Source of the DNA: Candidatus Jordarchaeia archaeon
GTDB lineage: Archaea > Asgardarchaeota > Jordiarchaeia > Jordiarchaeales > Jordiarchaeaceae
Length of the DNA stretch: 37,827 nucleotides
NCBI GenBank assembly: GCA_029856435.1
Contig: JAHQXB010000043.1
Span: 1-37,827, forward strand
Reading direction: 5' to 3'
The notes beneath the pieces were generated by a model, which saw only the letters and a list, made by a program, of their open reading frames with translations, had not been told where the DNA came from and did no database searches. Both the position numbers and the translations under genes were made by a program. Shown here piece after piece: positions 26,378 through 34,451 of the stretch (positions are counted from its first letter, which is position 1; each line of letters opens with the position of its first letter).

Positions 26378-27517
26378 TTAAATTCCTTTTCTTTTCAGGT
26401 AATAAACGATGACGGCTATTAGAGCACCAGCAGTAACTCCTAAAATAATGAGAGGGGCCGGTTCCATTGAAAATGTGTAATAGTACAAAACTAGGTGAAG
26501 AGGAGGGATGATTTCTGGGGCATTGTCAGAGGGAGGATTATGCATCGAGAAGGAAGGGTCCAAAAGGATGCTGCTGTCAAAATGGGGCACCGATGAGTAA
26601 AGGTTAAAGGCTGTTCCATTCGTCATGAATGAGGAATTCAGAGGTATAAGAGATTCATCCTCCTTTACTGCCAAGTTAAACCAGCGTATCTGACCATGAG
26701 TCACATTGTCAGGTGTAACGAGGGAAATTAAGCTCTCATTTTTATTACCAGTGACGGAGGGTACAGGACTGGTATTAACCATGATGTTAGTGCTGTCAAT
26801 TTTGCTTCCATTAGCAAGCTGGAACAAGTGTTTCAAATTTCCCGGCATAACTTCACTCTTAAGAGCTATATTTAAGGCGAGCATTCTGCTGCTATAATTT
26901 CCATACCCGTCCTCTGGTGCCCACTTGTAGTTACTAATTAAGATGAGAGTTTTAACCGTTAAATCTCCCAGCACTGTGAAATTAATTTCGGGGTAATGCT
27001 CACTGATTGCTACGGTTTTTGTTGTAAGGTAAAGATTTTGCCAAAAAATGATAATCATAGGTGGCGTGAATTTCAAGTTTATTCCAATCTGGTATAAGAC
27101 CACTTCACCAGAATTGGACATGATGTGATACGACCAATCGAATTCCGCCAGATCAGTGGTATTGATTTGGGTGTCGGTAAGGTCAAAAATGCCATTTTGG
27201 TTGGTGTCGTTAAATTCAATTAGTTTGTTGTAGTGAACTCCGAATTGAATGTTTTTTGTGTGATTTTGTGTGAAGGAAAAGATTCCGGAAGGCAAGTAGC
27301 TCCCATTGTCAGAGGGTAGCAGGCTTAGCATAATTTTGTTTGAGAAAAGCACCCCTTGGCTTTGGTTGAAGCCTGATGACGTTTCAACTTGAGGCGCGCC
27401 GTATTCCCAAATACTTAATGTCGCCACACTAGGCGCAGAGAGTAAGGGAACAATTACGATGAAGAATAGTAGAACCAATGTAAAGAGTATGGTGAATAGT
27501 TTTGAGCTGCGAAACAT
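26378..27517 (-). CDS. Secreted, membrane-anchored surface protein
   Basis: The 379-residue protein has an N-terminal signal or anchor (LFTILFTLVLLFFIVIVPLLS, about 7-27) and a C-terminal membrane helix (about 353-373) followed by KRKGI. The exported part is beta-rich with many N-x-S/T glycosylation sequons. It includes one EF-hand or dockerin-like calcium loop, D-T-N-Q-N-G-I-F-D-L-T-D, at about 103-114. No enzyme motif is seen. It lies upstream on the same strand as the membrane regulator, with the IS remnant between them; the two may once have been a sensor and ligand pair, which is inference. A TATA-like TTTTTAAATAATG (27543-27556, minus strand) precedes the ATG. Confidence 0.75.
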   Translation of the reverse strand: MFRSSKLFTILFTLVLLFFIVIVPLLSAPSVATLSIWEYGAPQVETSSGFNQSQGVLFSNKIMLSLLPSDNGSYLPSGIFSFTQNHTKNIQFGVHYNKLIEFNDTNQNGIFDLTDTQINTTDLAEFDWSYHIMSNSGEVVLYQIGINLKFTPPMIIIFWQNLYLTTKTVAISEHYPEINFTVLGDLTVKTLILISNYKWAPEDGYGNYSSRMLALNIALKSEVMPGNLKHLFQLANGSKIDSTNIMVNTSPVPSVTGNKNESLISLVTPDNVTHGQIRWFNLAVKEDESLIPLNSSFMTNGTAFNLYSSVPHFDSSILLDPSFSMHNPPSDNAPEIIPPLHLVLYYYTFSMEPAPLIILGVTAGALIAVIVYYLKRKGI

Positions 27518-27860
27518 TTTCTATCCAGAGTCACTAATGCATCTCATTATTTAAAAATTCTTTATAAACAATTTACGTCACGACAAAAATAAAACCTCTA
27601 AAAAACTAGAAAAGAGAAAAAAACTATAAAATTGCCCAAAACAGTTTATAAAAACTAAAAAAGTTTTTAAATTGAAAAAAGGGGTTTTTCCAAAAATTTT
27701 ACTAAATACAAAAGACCGATATTCAACAAGGTATCCTCTTGGTTAATACTCATCGGCTCCATAAGGCTGTTGAGAAAATTCTAACGGTTCTGTCCAAAAG
27801 CAGGGGGATGTTTATTTTTTCGAATTCTGGTGGCGAAGCATTCTAAAAGTGATGAAAATA
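27518..27860. other. AT-rich divergent intergenic region
   Basis: Promoter for the surface protein lies on the left. Around 27680-27700 is a short AAAAAA-GGGG-TTTTTCC palindrome. At 27703-27846 one plus-strand frame (47 codons, ending GEAF) has protein-like composition but no ATG or ribosome-binding site. It may be a remnant of a lost gene and is not called. Confidence 0.4.
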
Positions 27861-27868
27861 TTTATATG
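27861..27868 (+). promoter_or_regulatory. TATA box of the tungstate-uptake operon
   Basis: TTTATATG is an excellent archaeal TATA match, with a purine-rich BRE-like GATGAAAA just upstream. Transcription would begin at about 27888, that is, on the ATG of a 26-codon leader ORF. Confidence 0.6.
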
Positions 27869-27886
27869 TAGGGTAGCCCAATCGAT

Positions 27887-27967
27887 ATGAAGGATAATAC
27901 ATATCGGTTCGTGGCAAAAAAGGAAGTTTCTCCCAATGAAGAAGGATGCTACAGGTTGATGCAATAA
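27887..27967 (+). CDS. Possible leaderless 26-codon leader ORF of wtpA
   Basis: The ATG lies 26 bases after the start of the TATA box, the distance for a leaderless mRNA. The frame encodes MKDNTYRFVAKKEVSPNEEG plus CYRLMQ and stops two bases before the wtpA ATG at 27970. Such spacing would couple its translation to wtpA, which has only a weak ribosome-binding site of its own. No homologue is known to me, and the length is close to chance, so this is a candidate only. Confidence 0.35.
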   Translation: MKDNTYRFVAKKEVSPNEEGCYRLMQ

Positions 27968-27969
27968 AA

Positions 27970-29058
27970 ATGAGCAGTGACTTGAAACTATCTCGAGGCG
28001 CGGGCATAAAGGCAGTAGCCCTAATTTTAATCTTCTGCATAGTGCTAGGAGGCACTGCATTATACTATGGGTGGTACATTCCCCAGGAGGAAGAACAACA
28101 ACAGAATGTTTTAAGCCTAATCGGCCTACCAACTGGAAGCCTTAACATTCTCTGTGCGGGGAGTCTATCCAGAGTTTTAACCGCTGCAGCCCAAAACTTC
28201 GAGGCGAAACACCCTGGAGTTGACATTTTCATTTCGGCTCACGGCTCACTGGAATGTGCAAGTCTACTGAAGCAGGGAATTCAGTGCGACATAATATTTG
28301 TCTCCGACTTCAACGTAATTAAAAAAGAACTATACCTCTACCCCATACCCTGGAATCCCATTGTTAACTATGCAGATTGGTGGGTGGATTTCGCGGGAAA
28401 CCAAATCGTAATCGCCTACAATCCCACCACTACCATAGGAAGAATGATTAATGAAACCAACTGGTACACGATTCTAGTCACAGGTCAGGGACATTGGGCT
28501 CGAGCTAACCCCGACGCAGATCCCTGTGGATACAGGACGCTAATTACTCTAAACATATCAGATACTTATTACCCAAGTAATCCCGGCGAGTATCCTAATT
28601 ATCCCCCAAGCGGCGTATTAAGTTATGTGCTGAATCCCAGTTGTCCAAACATGGTGGTGGCAGCTAAAGAGTACGATATTATGGGTCCCTTGCAGGCGGG
28701 ACAGTGTGATGCGGGTTTCACCTATCTCTCACTTGCCATCCAGTTTGGGCTGCGCTACATTAAGCTTCCAGAGAACGTTAGTCTAGGAAGCGTGTTGCCG
28801 GAATACGATGAGTGGTATTCCCAGTGGTCAATTTCTACCCAAGCGAAGACTTACTGGGGTTCAGCTATCAAATATGCTGTTACAATTCCCAATACTGCTC
28901 AAAACCGTTTTTGGGCCATTGAGTTTCTGAAATTCTTATTGTCCTCTGAGGGACAAGCTATACTCACCGCCGGGGGACAACCAGTGATTAATCCACCAAT
29001 AGCGGAGGGTAATTTGGCTAAGGTTCCAAGCCAAATATTAAGCCTCTGCAACTATTAG
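27970..29058 (+). CDS. wtpA: Tungstate/molybdate-binding protein WtpA
   Basis: WtpA is the extracytoplasmic oxyanion receptor of the WtpABC importer. The protein (about 362 residues) has an N-terminal membrane anchor (AVALILIFCIVLGGTALYYG), then a ModA-like periplasmic-binding fold. Recognition is by LNILCAGSLSRVLTAAA (oxyanion-binding first loop), 'SAHGSLECASLLKQG', 'CDIIFVSD' and the family motif DADPCGYR. 'IQFGLRYIKLPENVSLGS' fits the C-lobe. The start at 27970 (MSSDLKLSRG) is preferred over ATG 27946, where the only purine-rich site abuts the codon. It heads an operon with wtpB and wtpC. In a genome with AOR the cargo is most likely tungstate; molybdate cannot be excluded. Confidence 0.9.
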   Translation: MSSDLKLSRGAGIKAVALILIFCIVLGGTALYYGWYIPQEEEQQQNVLSLIGLPTGSLNILCAGSLSRVLTAAAQNFEAKHPGVDIFISAHGSLECASLLKQGIQCDIIFVSDFNVIKKELYLYPIPWNPIVNYADWWVDFAGNQIVIAYNPTTTIGRMINETNWYTILVTGQGHWARANPDADPCGYRTLITLNISDTYYPSNPGEYPNYPPSGVLSYVLNPSCPNMVVAAKEYDIMGPLQAGQCDAGFTYLSLAIQFGLRYIKLPENVSLGSVLPEYDEWYSQWSISTQAKTYWGSAIKYAVTIPNTAQNRFWAIEFLKFLLSSEGQAILTAGGQPVINPPIAEGNLAKVPSQILSLCNY

Positions 29059-29094
29059 ATAGGAGGATTCAAACAGTTAAAGCATAGGAAAAAT

Positions 29095-30006
29095 TTGAGG
29101 GTGAGGTCAATGGTTTGGTGGAGCAGAGTTAGTGTTTATACTGTTCTTTTGTTTTTCATCGGATTCACCTTTTTTGTAGTTTTCTTTTTATCTCCACTTG
29201 GAGCTCTTATATATTCTACCATTAATCCCTTGTATGCGGATCCCGGATTTCTCCAAAGAGTTTACAACATTTATCTGAGTTTGGGGCCCGTAGATGCCTT
29301 CAAAGAGTTTTTGATTGTAGTTGGAAATCCGATAATCAAGTCGCTACAGAGTGACATCATCATCAGCGCTATTCAGGTAAGTTTAATCACCACATCTGTT
29401 TCTAGTGTAATATGTGTCTGTTTCGGTATACCCCTAGCTTACATTTTATCAAGGTATGATTTTTGGGGTAAGAAGATTATTGACACCGCGGTGGATTTGC
29501 CCATGGTTCTTCCCCCCACAGTCGCTGGAATAAGCCTGATACTGTTTTTGGGACCCAATACTCCTCTGGGAACCTTTTTACACAATAGTGGCATTGACAT
29601 AATTTTTACTTGGAGGGCCATCATATTTGCGCAAATTTTTGTTTCAGCGCCCTTCTTTATAAGAACTGTTTCCACAGCCTTTTCGGGGGTGCCCAGAAAC
29701 CTTGAGCTTGCCGCCACAAACCTTGGAGCATCGCCTATCCGAACTTTTTACACGGTCACCCTACCTCTCTCAACTAGGGGAGTCTTTGCCGGTTGGGCCA
29801 TGATGTGGGCTCGGGCGATGGGAGAGTTTGGAGCGACAATAATGGTTTCCAACAATGTGCCCGGACAGAGTTACACTCTTACAACTGCAATATACTGGGA
29901 GTTTTGGTCTGGTGGACTATTCCAAAGCATTTCAGCCGCGATCATTTTGCTAATTGTAGCTTTTTCGGTTCTGATTTTGGTGCGCATAGTGATGAGTAGG
30001 AGATGA
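29095..30006 (+). CDS. wtpB: Tungstate ABC transporter permease WtpB
   Basis: This ModB/WtpB-type permease of 303 residues has six membrane helices. The EAA loop that docks the ATPase reads 'ELAATNLGASPIRTFYTVTLPL' near 205-226, and the preceding conserved PPTVAGI lies in TM4. The extended first periplasmic loop (about 40-90) is usual for archaeal WtpB. The track start is TTG 29095 with AGGA five bases upstream; ATG at 29110, behind GGGTGAGG, is an equal candidate. It follows wtpA by 36 bp and overlaps wtpC by four bases (ATGA), so the three are translationally linked. Confidence 0.92.
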   Translation: MRVRSMVWWSRVSVYTVLLFFIGFTFFVVFFLSPLGALIYSTINPLYADPGFLQRVYNIYLSLGPVDAFKEFLIVVGNPIIKSLQSDIIISAIQVSLITTSVSSVICVCFGIPLAYILSRYDFWGKKIIDTAVDLPMVLPPTVAGISLILFLGPNTPLGTFLHNSGIDIIFTWRAIIFAQIFVSAPFFIRTVSTAFSGVPRNLELAATNLGASPIRTFYTVTLPLSTRGVFAGWAMMWARAMGEFGATIMVSNNVPGQSYTLTTAIYWEFWSGGLFQSISAAIILLIVAFSVLILVRIVMSRR

Positions 30007-31136
30007 GCCGGGAAATGGCATTCTTGGAACTAGAAAAGATAAGTAAAAGCTTTAAGGAAACTGTAAGCCTGAGAGAGAGGTTCTCTGGAATAAGTAGAGA
30101 AAATCCTGTTTTGAAGGATTTAAGTCTAAAGGTGGAGAAAGGAGAGCTAATGGTCATACTGGGTCCTACGGGTTGCGGGAAAACCACGCTGTTACACATA
30201 GTTTGTGGGTTAATTAGACAGGATTCGGGTCACATCTATCTAGATGGAGAGTGTATTGACAGTTTGCCTCCAAACAAGAGGGAGGTGTGCATGGTTTTTC
30301 AAGACTTCTGCCTTTTCCCACATATGAATGTGGCAGACAATGTTGCTTATGGATTGTCTTCTCGAAAGGTTAAGAGAGAAACGCTAATTGAAAGGGTTAA
30401 GGAAGTTTTGGAAAATTTGGATTTGTACCATCTCCGGTATCGTAAGCCGGAAACCCTCAGCGGCGGGGAGAAGCAGAGGGTGGCCTTAGCAAGGGCTTTG
30501 GTTGTTCAGCCCAAGGTTTTGCTTTTTGATGAGCCTCTTAGCAACCTAGATTTAAACGTCAGAAAAAGTGTGAGGAGTGAAATCTTGAGGATTCAGAAGG
30601 ATTATGAGTTAACATCTATTTATGTGACCCATGACCAATATGAGGCCAGAAGTATGGCTAATCGGGTGGCCATCATTCATAATGGTAAAATAGAACAAGT
30701 GGGGAAACCTGAAGACATTTTTTACAAGCCCCAAACTGAATTTGTCGCTTCATTTACTGAAGCCGAAAACATACTACAAGGCAAAGTGTCGGAAAATCGG
30801 CCCTATGAAGGTCTCTCAGAGGTGCTTGTGGGAAACGTTAAAATCAGCACCGCCTTTGATTCAAGCCTAACAATAGGGCAGGATGTGAAATTAATGATAA
30901 GGCCTGAAGACATAATTATAGCTAAGGAAAAACCAGTTACAAGTGCCAGAAACGTTTTAATGGGGAAGGTGTCAAGTGTTGAGCCTCATGGTTCTCTCTT
31001 TAAAGTAGACTTAAACATAAAGGGGGTATCTTTAAGCTGCCTAATATCCAGAATTTCGCTCGAGGAATTTGGGGTTGCACCCGGCTCAAACTTGTATGTA
31101 GCTTTTAAATCCTCAGCAGTGCACATAATTAAATGA
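30003..31136 (+). CDS. wtpC: Tungstate ABC transporter ATPase WtpC
   Basis: This 377-residue ABC ATPase has Walker A GPTGCGKTT (54-62), Q-loop Q100, signature LSGGEKQR (152-159), Walker B LLFDE (173-177) and switch H210 (VTHDQ). A C-terminal TOBE-like region (about 240-377; 'LMIRPEDIIIAKE' and 'SSVEPHGSLFKV') may bind oxyanion and inhibit transport, as in ModC and WtpC. The start overlaps the wtpB stop by ATGA. It powers tungstate import through WtpB. It ends 29 bp before the convergent endonuclease-like gene. Confidence 0.93.
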   Translation: MSREMAFLELEKISKSFKETVSLRERFSGISRENPVLKDLSLKVEKGELMVILGPTGCGKTTLLHIVCGLIRQDSGHIYLDGECIDSLPPNKREVCMVFQDFCLFPHMNVADNVAYGLSSRKVKRETLIERVKEVLENLDLYHLRYRKPETLSGGEKQRVALARALVVQPKVLLFDEPLSNLDLNVRKSVRSEILRIQKDYELTSIYVTHDQYEARSMANRVAIIHNGKIEQVGKPEDIFYKPQTEFVASFTEAENILQGKVSENRPYEGLSEVLVGNVKISTAFDSSLTIGQDVKLMIRPEDIIIAKEKPVTSARNVLMGKVSSVEPHGSLFKVDLNIKGVSLSCLISRISLEEFGVAPGSNLYVAFKSSAVHIIK

Positions 31137-31165
31137 AAATTTAGACCAAGAAAATCCGGGTGGGG

Positions 31166-31867
31166 CTAAAATTTACAGTATGTTTTTACTGGGCACGCGT
31201 CGCACTTGTTTTTTCTGCAGTAGTTCTTCCCTATCCTGAGGAGTGCGGTTTCAAAATTTTGGAAATGGTATCCTTCTACCTTGTTTTGGTTCCAAATTTG
31301 GTAAAGTTCTTGAAGGTTTCTGGTTTTATCAGCTTTTTTAATTAGGCCCAGATTCTTGGCAGAGTTAATGGTTAATTCTTGGAGGGGAGGATTTGCCTTG
31401 TCCCAGATACCTCTAAGCTCCCTCAAAAAAATATTTACTGTAACATCTCCTATTCCCTTCCCCAAGTTTTTAAGTCTTTGCTCCAGATCTTTAGAATCAA
31501 TTGATTTTTCGTGGAGGAGGTTTAAGTCTCCACCATACTCCTTCTCAAGGTTGCCCATAACTTCCAAGAACTTGTCGGCTGTTTTGTAATCGTATCTCAC
31601 ATATCCACCCCTATCAAGAATGTAAACCAAGCCGTGCCAACCTGTTTTCAGAATTTTTCCAGCAGACAGAAGACCAGTCCTCTCAAATTCGTGGTAAGTG
31701 TTTTTGGCTATGGTTTCCGAAATCCTGGCTCCAAAGAGCAGTGAGGCCACAAACCATTTGAACACCTCATCTGAACTCCTTTTTTGCAGATTTATTCCCA
31801 GCTCAGTCGAAAACAATCCACCCATCTTAACAGTGATTTCTTCTACAAGATCCTTCACGTAGCCCAT
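31166..31867 (-). CDS. Endonuclease III-like HhH-GPD protein with Fe-S loop
   Basis: The 233-residue protein has the HhH-GPD layout. 'WFVASLLFGARISETIAKNTYHEF' resembles the first helices. The HhH segment is LKNLGKGIGDVTVNIFLREL (132-151), and the C-terminal cluster ligands are C217-x4-C222-x2-C225-x5-C231 (Nth uses x6, x2, x5). The position of the lyase lysine of Nth (GVGRK) is V142 here. The general-base aspartate is not certain (D156 is a candidate). A monofunctional glycosylase or a repurposed Fe-S DNA-binding protein is therefore more likely than a bifunctional endonuclease III. The gene is solitary, with an AT-rich TTTAATTAAAG just before the ATG. Confidence 0.8.
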   Translation of the reverse strand: MGYVKDLVEEITVKMGGLFSTELGINLQKRSSDEVFKWFVASLLFGARISETIAKNTYHEFERTGLLSAGKILKTGWHGLVYILDRGGYVRYDYKTADKFLEVMGNLEKEYGGDLNLLHEKSIDSKDLEQRLKNLGKGIGDVTVNIFLRELRGIWDKANPPLQELTINSAKNLGLIKKADKTRNLQELYQIWNQNKVEGYHFQNFETALLRIGKNYCRKNKCDACPVKTYCKF

Positions 31868-32165
31868 ACTTTAAACTTTAATTAAATCCCTTTAAAACCC
31901 TTGTTAATGGGGGTGCGCCGCTCAATCTATAAATTTTTTAATAAGCAGCTTAAAATTTCCAAAAAGAGTTAACCGTTAAGAATTGGTCATAATGCTTATG
32001 AAAATTAACATTTTCGTTTTTCGTTTTTTCGCTTTGGGCAATTCGAGCGTATCTTGAAGCGATGTGGGTTAAAGGCACGCAGTTATAAAATAAATGTAAG
32101 GAGAGAATTAGTGCCTTATACCTTTTTTTAAGAATAATAAGAATTGGAAAAGGAAAAATTTATTA
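31868..32165. other. Divergent intergenic region, no gene seen
   Basis: It holds the promoter of the endonuclease-like gene at its left end and that of the membrane protein at its right. T-rich tracts (TTTTCGTTTTTCGTTTTTTCG at about 32011-32031) are present. Only very short frames occur. Confidence 0.4.
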
Positions 32166-32173
32166 TTTAAATA
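32166..32173 (+). promoter_or_regulatory. TATA box of the polytopic membrane protein
   Basis: TTTAAATA, within the longer TTTATTATTTAAATATTAG, lies 36-43 bases before the ATG at 32209. This gives a leader of roughly 15 bases that contains the AAAGGAG ribosome-binding site. Confidence 0.4.
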
Positions 32174-32208
32174 TTAGAGTAAATTGAACATTAAAAGGAG
32201 ATTGGCGA

Positions 32209-33075
32209 ATGTCGGGAACATTAAGGTATGCAATGGTGTCCGGAATCTTTGCAGGTATAGTTGCAGCGTTTATGGGACTACTTCTCTTCGTTATGTTTCA
32301 CAGTTTCAACTCTACCATTTTTGCCACAGTACTGAGCGCGATAGGAACACTGATTGTAACCTTGTTTTTGGGATTATTGGTTGTAATTGTGGTTATAGTT
32401 CTTGTAGCGATTTTCGGCGGCAATCCAGCGGAGGCAATAGGGAAGTTCTTCGAAGAGTTATTAGCCCCCATATCCGTAGTGGTTATGTTGGGCTATTTCC
32501 AAGGGCTTGGCTATAGTTTGAGTGTTTCTTCGTTTAACCCTGTTTTCACAATTTTCATGACTATTTCTGGCATTTTGACAGCTGTGGGGTATTTCCTGAA
32601 GTTTAGACTGGAAAGAAGGTCTACCCACCTTGCGAGAGGCTTCTTTGCTATTGTGGGAATAGATGTTGCGGGTATACTCATATATTTAGGCTTGAGTCCA
32701 GTGTCAAACTATGCTCTGGGGGTGTTCTCACTCACCCTATTGTTTATCGCCTATCCCAATTACTTTTATCTAAACATTGCGGCAGTTCTACTCCTTTTGG
32801 TATTTATGGGATTAGGCATCATACAACTGAGGGATAGACAAGAATCAGCAAAACCCATACTATGCGTAGGAATTGGAATTATGGAAGTCCTATCCGGAAT
32901 CCTCTTTCTTGGAGGAACAGTTAGTTATATAATGTTCATACCTGGTTTCGCCTCAATGCTCATAACACTCATTCTTTGGATGCCATACGCCTGGTCAGAA
33001 AACGAGGCACCACCCAGCCTTTCCAAAAAAACATCTAGAAAAGGCCCTCAAGAAGGTGTGCAAAAATGGGAATAG
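32209..33075 (+). CDS. Polytopic membrane protein of unknown function
   Basis: This 288-residue integral membrane protein has about eight hydrophobic segments and a short charged cytoplasmic-type tail (KKTSRKGPQEGVQKWE). There is a loop with 'GGNPAEAIGKFFEELLAP' at about 70-87. No transporter signature, catalytic residue pattern or named family is recognised. The start has AAAGGAG nine bases upstream. It stands alone, followed 158 bp later by the epoxide-hydrolase-like gene on the same strand. Confidence 0.75.
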   Translation: MSGTLRYAMVSGIFAGIVAAFMGLLLFVMFHSFNSTIFATVLSAIGTLIVTLFLGLLVVIVVIVLVAIFGGNPAEAIGKFFEELLAPISVVVMLGYFQGLGYSLSVSSFNPVFTIFMTISGILTAVGYFLKFRLERRSTHLARGFFAIVGIDVAGILIYLGLSPVSNYALGVFSLTLLFIAYPNYFYLNIAAVLLLLVFMGLGIIQLRDRQESAKPILCVGIGIMEVLSGILFLGGTVSYIMFIPGFASMLITLILWMPYAWSENEAPPSLSKKTSRKGPQEGVQKWE

Positions 33076-33233
33076 AAGCAGAAGTGAACCACACCCACTA
33101 TTTTTTCGTAGTTAAACCCGTAAATTAGAAGATTGGGAAAAGCTTAATACAATTCTTCTCTTATAGCTCACAACACAAATGAAGGGTGTTTAAGCACGTG
33201 TATTGAAAAAGTATATTTCATAGTGGTGGTTGG

Positions 33234-34121
33234 ATGAATATAGGTGAGTCTTGGGAGCATAAATTTGTTGAAACCAATGGGGTTCGCCTGCACTGCGTTA
33301 TTCAGGGTCAGGGTAAACTGATGATTCTTTTGCATGGTTTTCCCGAGTTCTGGTATTCTTGGAGACATCAGATACCCGTTATGGCAAAGTACTTCAAAGT
33401 TGTAGCTCCAGACATGAGGGGATATAATGAGAGCGATAAACCAGAGGGCGTTGAAAATTACAGGCTTAACATACTGGCTGAAGACGTTATGGGTCTCATT
33501 AAAGCCTTAGGAGAGGAAAAGGCAATAATAGTGGGTCACGATTGGGGAGGCATAGTAGCTTGGTACTTCGCAATGGCCCACCCTGAAGCCACAGAGAAAC
33601 TAATAATTATGAATGTTCCCCACCCCCAGGTGTGGCAGGAAAAAGCAAAATACAATGCTAGGCAGCTCCAGAAGAGCTGGTATGTGTTCTTCTTTCAGAT
33701 CGAGAAGGTCCCCGAAAATTATTTCAGTAGGAATAATTTTCTCGCCATGAGGCTAATGCTTAGCAATTCAACTTTTAAGAAAGGAGTATTCAGCGAGGAG
33801 GACTTAGAAAAATTTGTGGAGGCGTGGTCGAAACCCGGAGCGCTAACCGCCGCCATAAATTATTACCGGGCAAACATCAGACCCGAAATTTTCATGGAAG
33901 ACATTGATTTAAAACTTCCAAAAATAAAGAGCCCCACACTGGTAATTTGGGGAGAGGAAGACCTAGCTCTTACACTTGAGGTTAGCAAAGGGGCGGAAAA
34001 ATATATTGATGCCCCCTACACTATAAGATATATCACCAAATGTGGGCACTGGGTGCAACAGGAAGAACCAGAACTCGTAAACAAGTATATGCTAGAATTT
34101 CTGAGGGAATACACCAAATAG
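33234..34121 (+). CDS. Epoxide hydrolase / haloalkane dehalogenase-type alpha/beta hydrolase
   Basis: This 295-residue enzyme has HGFPE (34-38) and the nucleophile elbow G-H-D103-W-G-G with aspartate, which separates epoxide hydrolases and dehalogenases from serine esterases. H in KCGHWVQQEEP completes the triad, and GEEDLAL supplies the acid. The lid motif AINYYRANI matches the tyrosine that polarises the epoxide ring, so soluble epoxide hydrolase activity is favoured. The expected reaction is epoxide to vicinal diol by a covalent ester on D103. GGTGGT lies three bases before the ATG, and a TATATTT at 33212-33218 could serve as promoter. It differs from the serine hydrolase at 19617. Confidence 0.88.
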   Translation: MNIGESWEHKFVETNGVRLHCVIQGQGKLMILLHGFPEFWYSWRHQIPVMAKYFKVVAPDMRGYNESDKPEGVENYRLNILAEDVMGLIKALGEEKAIIVGHDWGGIVAWYFAMAHPEATEKLIIMNVPHPQVWQEKAKYNARQLQKSWYVFFFQIEKVPENYFSRNNFLAMRLMLSNSTFKKGVFSEEDLEKFVEAWSKPGALTAAINYYRANIRPEIFMEDIDLKLPKIKSPTLVIWGEEDLALTLEVSKGAEKYIDAPYTIRYITKCGHWVQQEEPELVNKYMLEFLREYTK

Positions 34122-34230
34122 ATTTCTAGTACCCTGAGCTCATAATAGGAGGTCGGTAGAATAATAGAGAAATATTAATTCAATTTTACCATATATTGTG
34201 GAGTTCACAATTTAATCAACAAAGTTTAAA

Positions 34231-34270
34231 TAAATACGTGTTTCTAATCAACACAAATACACAAGTATTT
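34231..34270. promoter_or_regulatory. Paired AAATAC palindromes, possible operators
   Basis: AAATACGTGTTT (34232-34243) is a near palindrome. AAATAC-ACAA-GTATTT (34255-34270) is perfect over its six-base arms and overlaps a TATA-like TATTTAAG. The two sites are about two helical turns apart, as expected for a dimeric regulator. No binding protein can be named. Confidence 0.3.
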
Positions 34271-34391
34271 AAGCAAAACGTTTGTATTCGGGAAAGCGGT
34301 TTGAAAACTTGGAAGAAGTAGGTTAATTTGATTTTACATCCACCTTTGTAGTTCCATGACGGTAATAGCCACAGAAATTATATGCGAGGCA

Positions 34392-34438
34392 CAATCAATT
34401 TCCTTAGATGTGGGAAAATGAAATTTTCAAATTGATTG
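34392..34438 (+). promoter_or_regulatory. Nested hairpin next to the ribosome-binding site of the V4R-like gene
   Basis: Outer arms CAATCAATTT (34392-34401) and AAATTGATTG (34429-34438) are perfect inverse repeats. Inner arms GAAAAT (34414-34419) and ATTTTC (34423-34428) form a second perfect stem with a three-base loop. The right arms are contiguous and run into GGAG (34438-34441), the likely ribosome-binding site, 10 bases before the ATG. The structure could act as a cis-acting RNA switch or, as DNA, an operator. Confidence 0.45.
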
Positions 34439-34451
34439 GAGCTGAAGAAAA

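Noticed and set aside
25918-26381. Plus-strand ORFs of 107 and 105 codons
   Set aside because: They lie over the TnpB-like remnant, which reads better on the minus strand.
27703-27846. Protein-like 47-codon plus-strand frame before wtpA
   Set aside because: No start codon with ribosome-binding site and no family match; at most a remnant.
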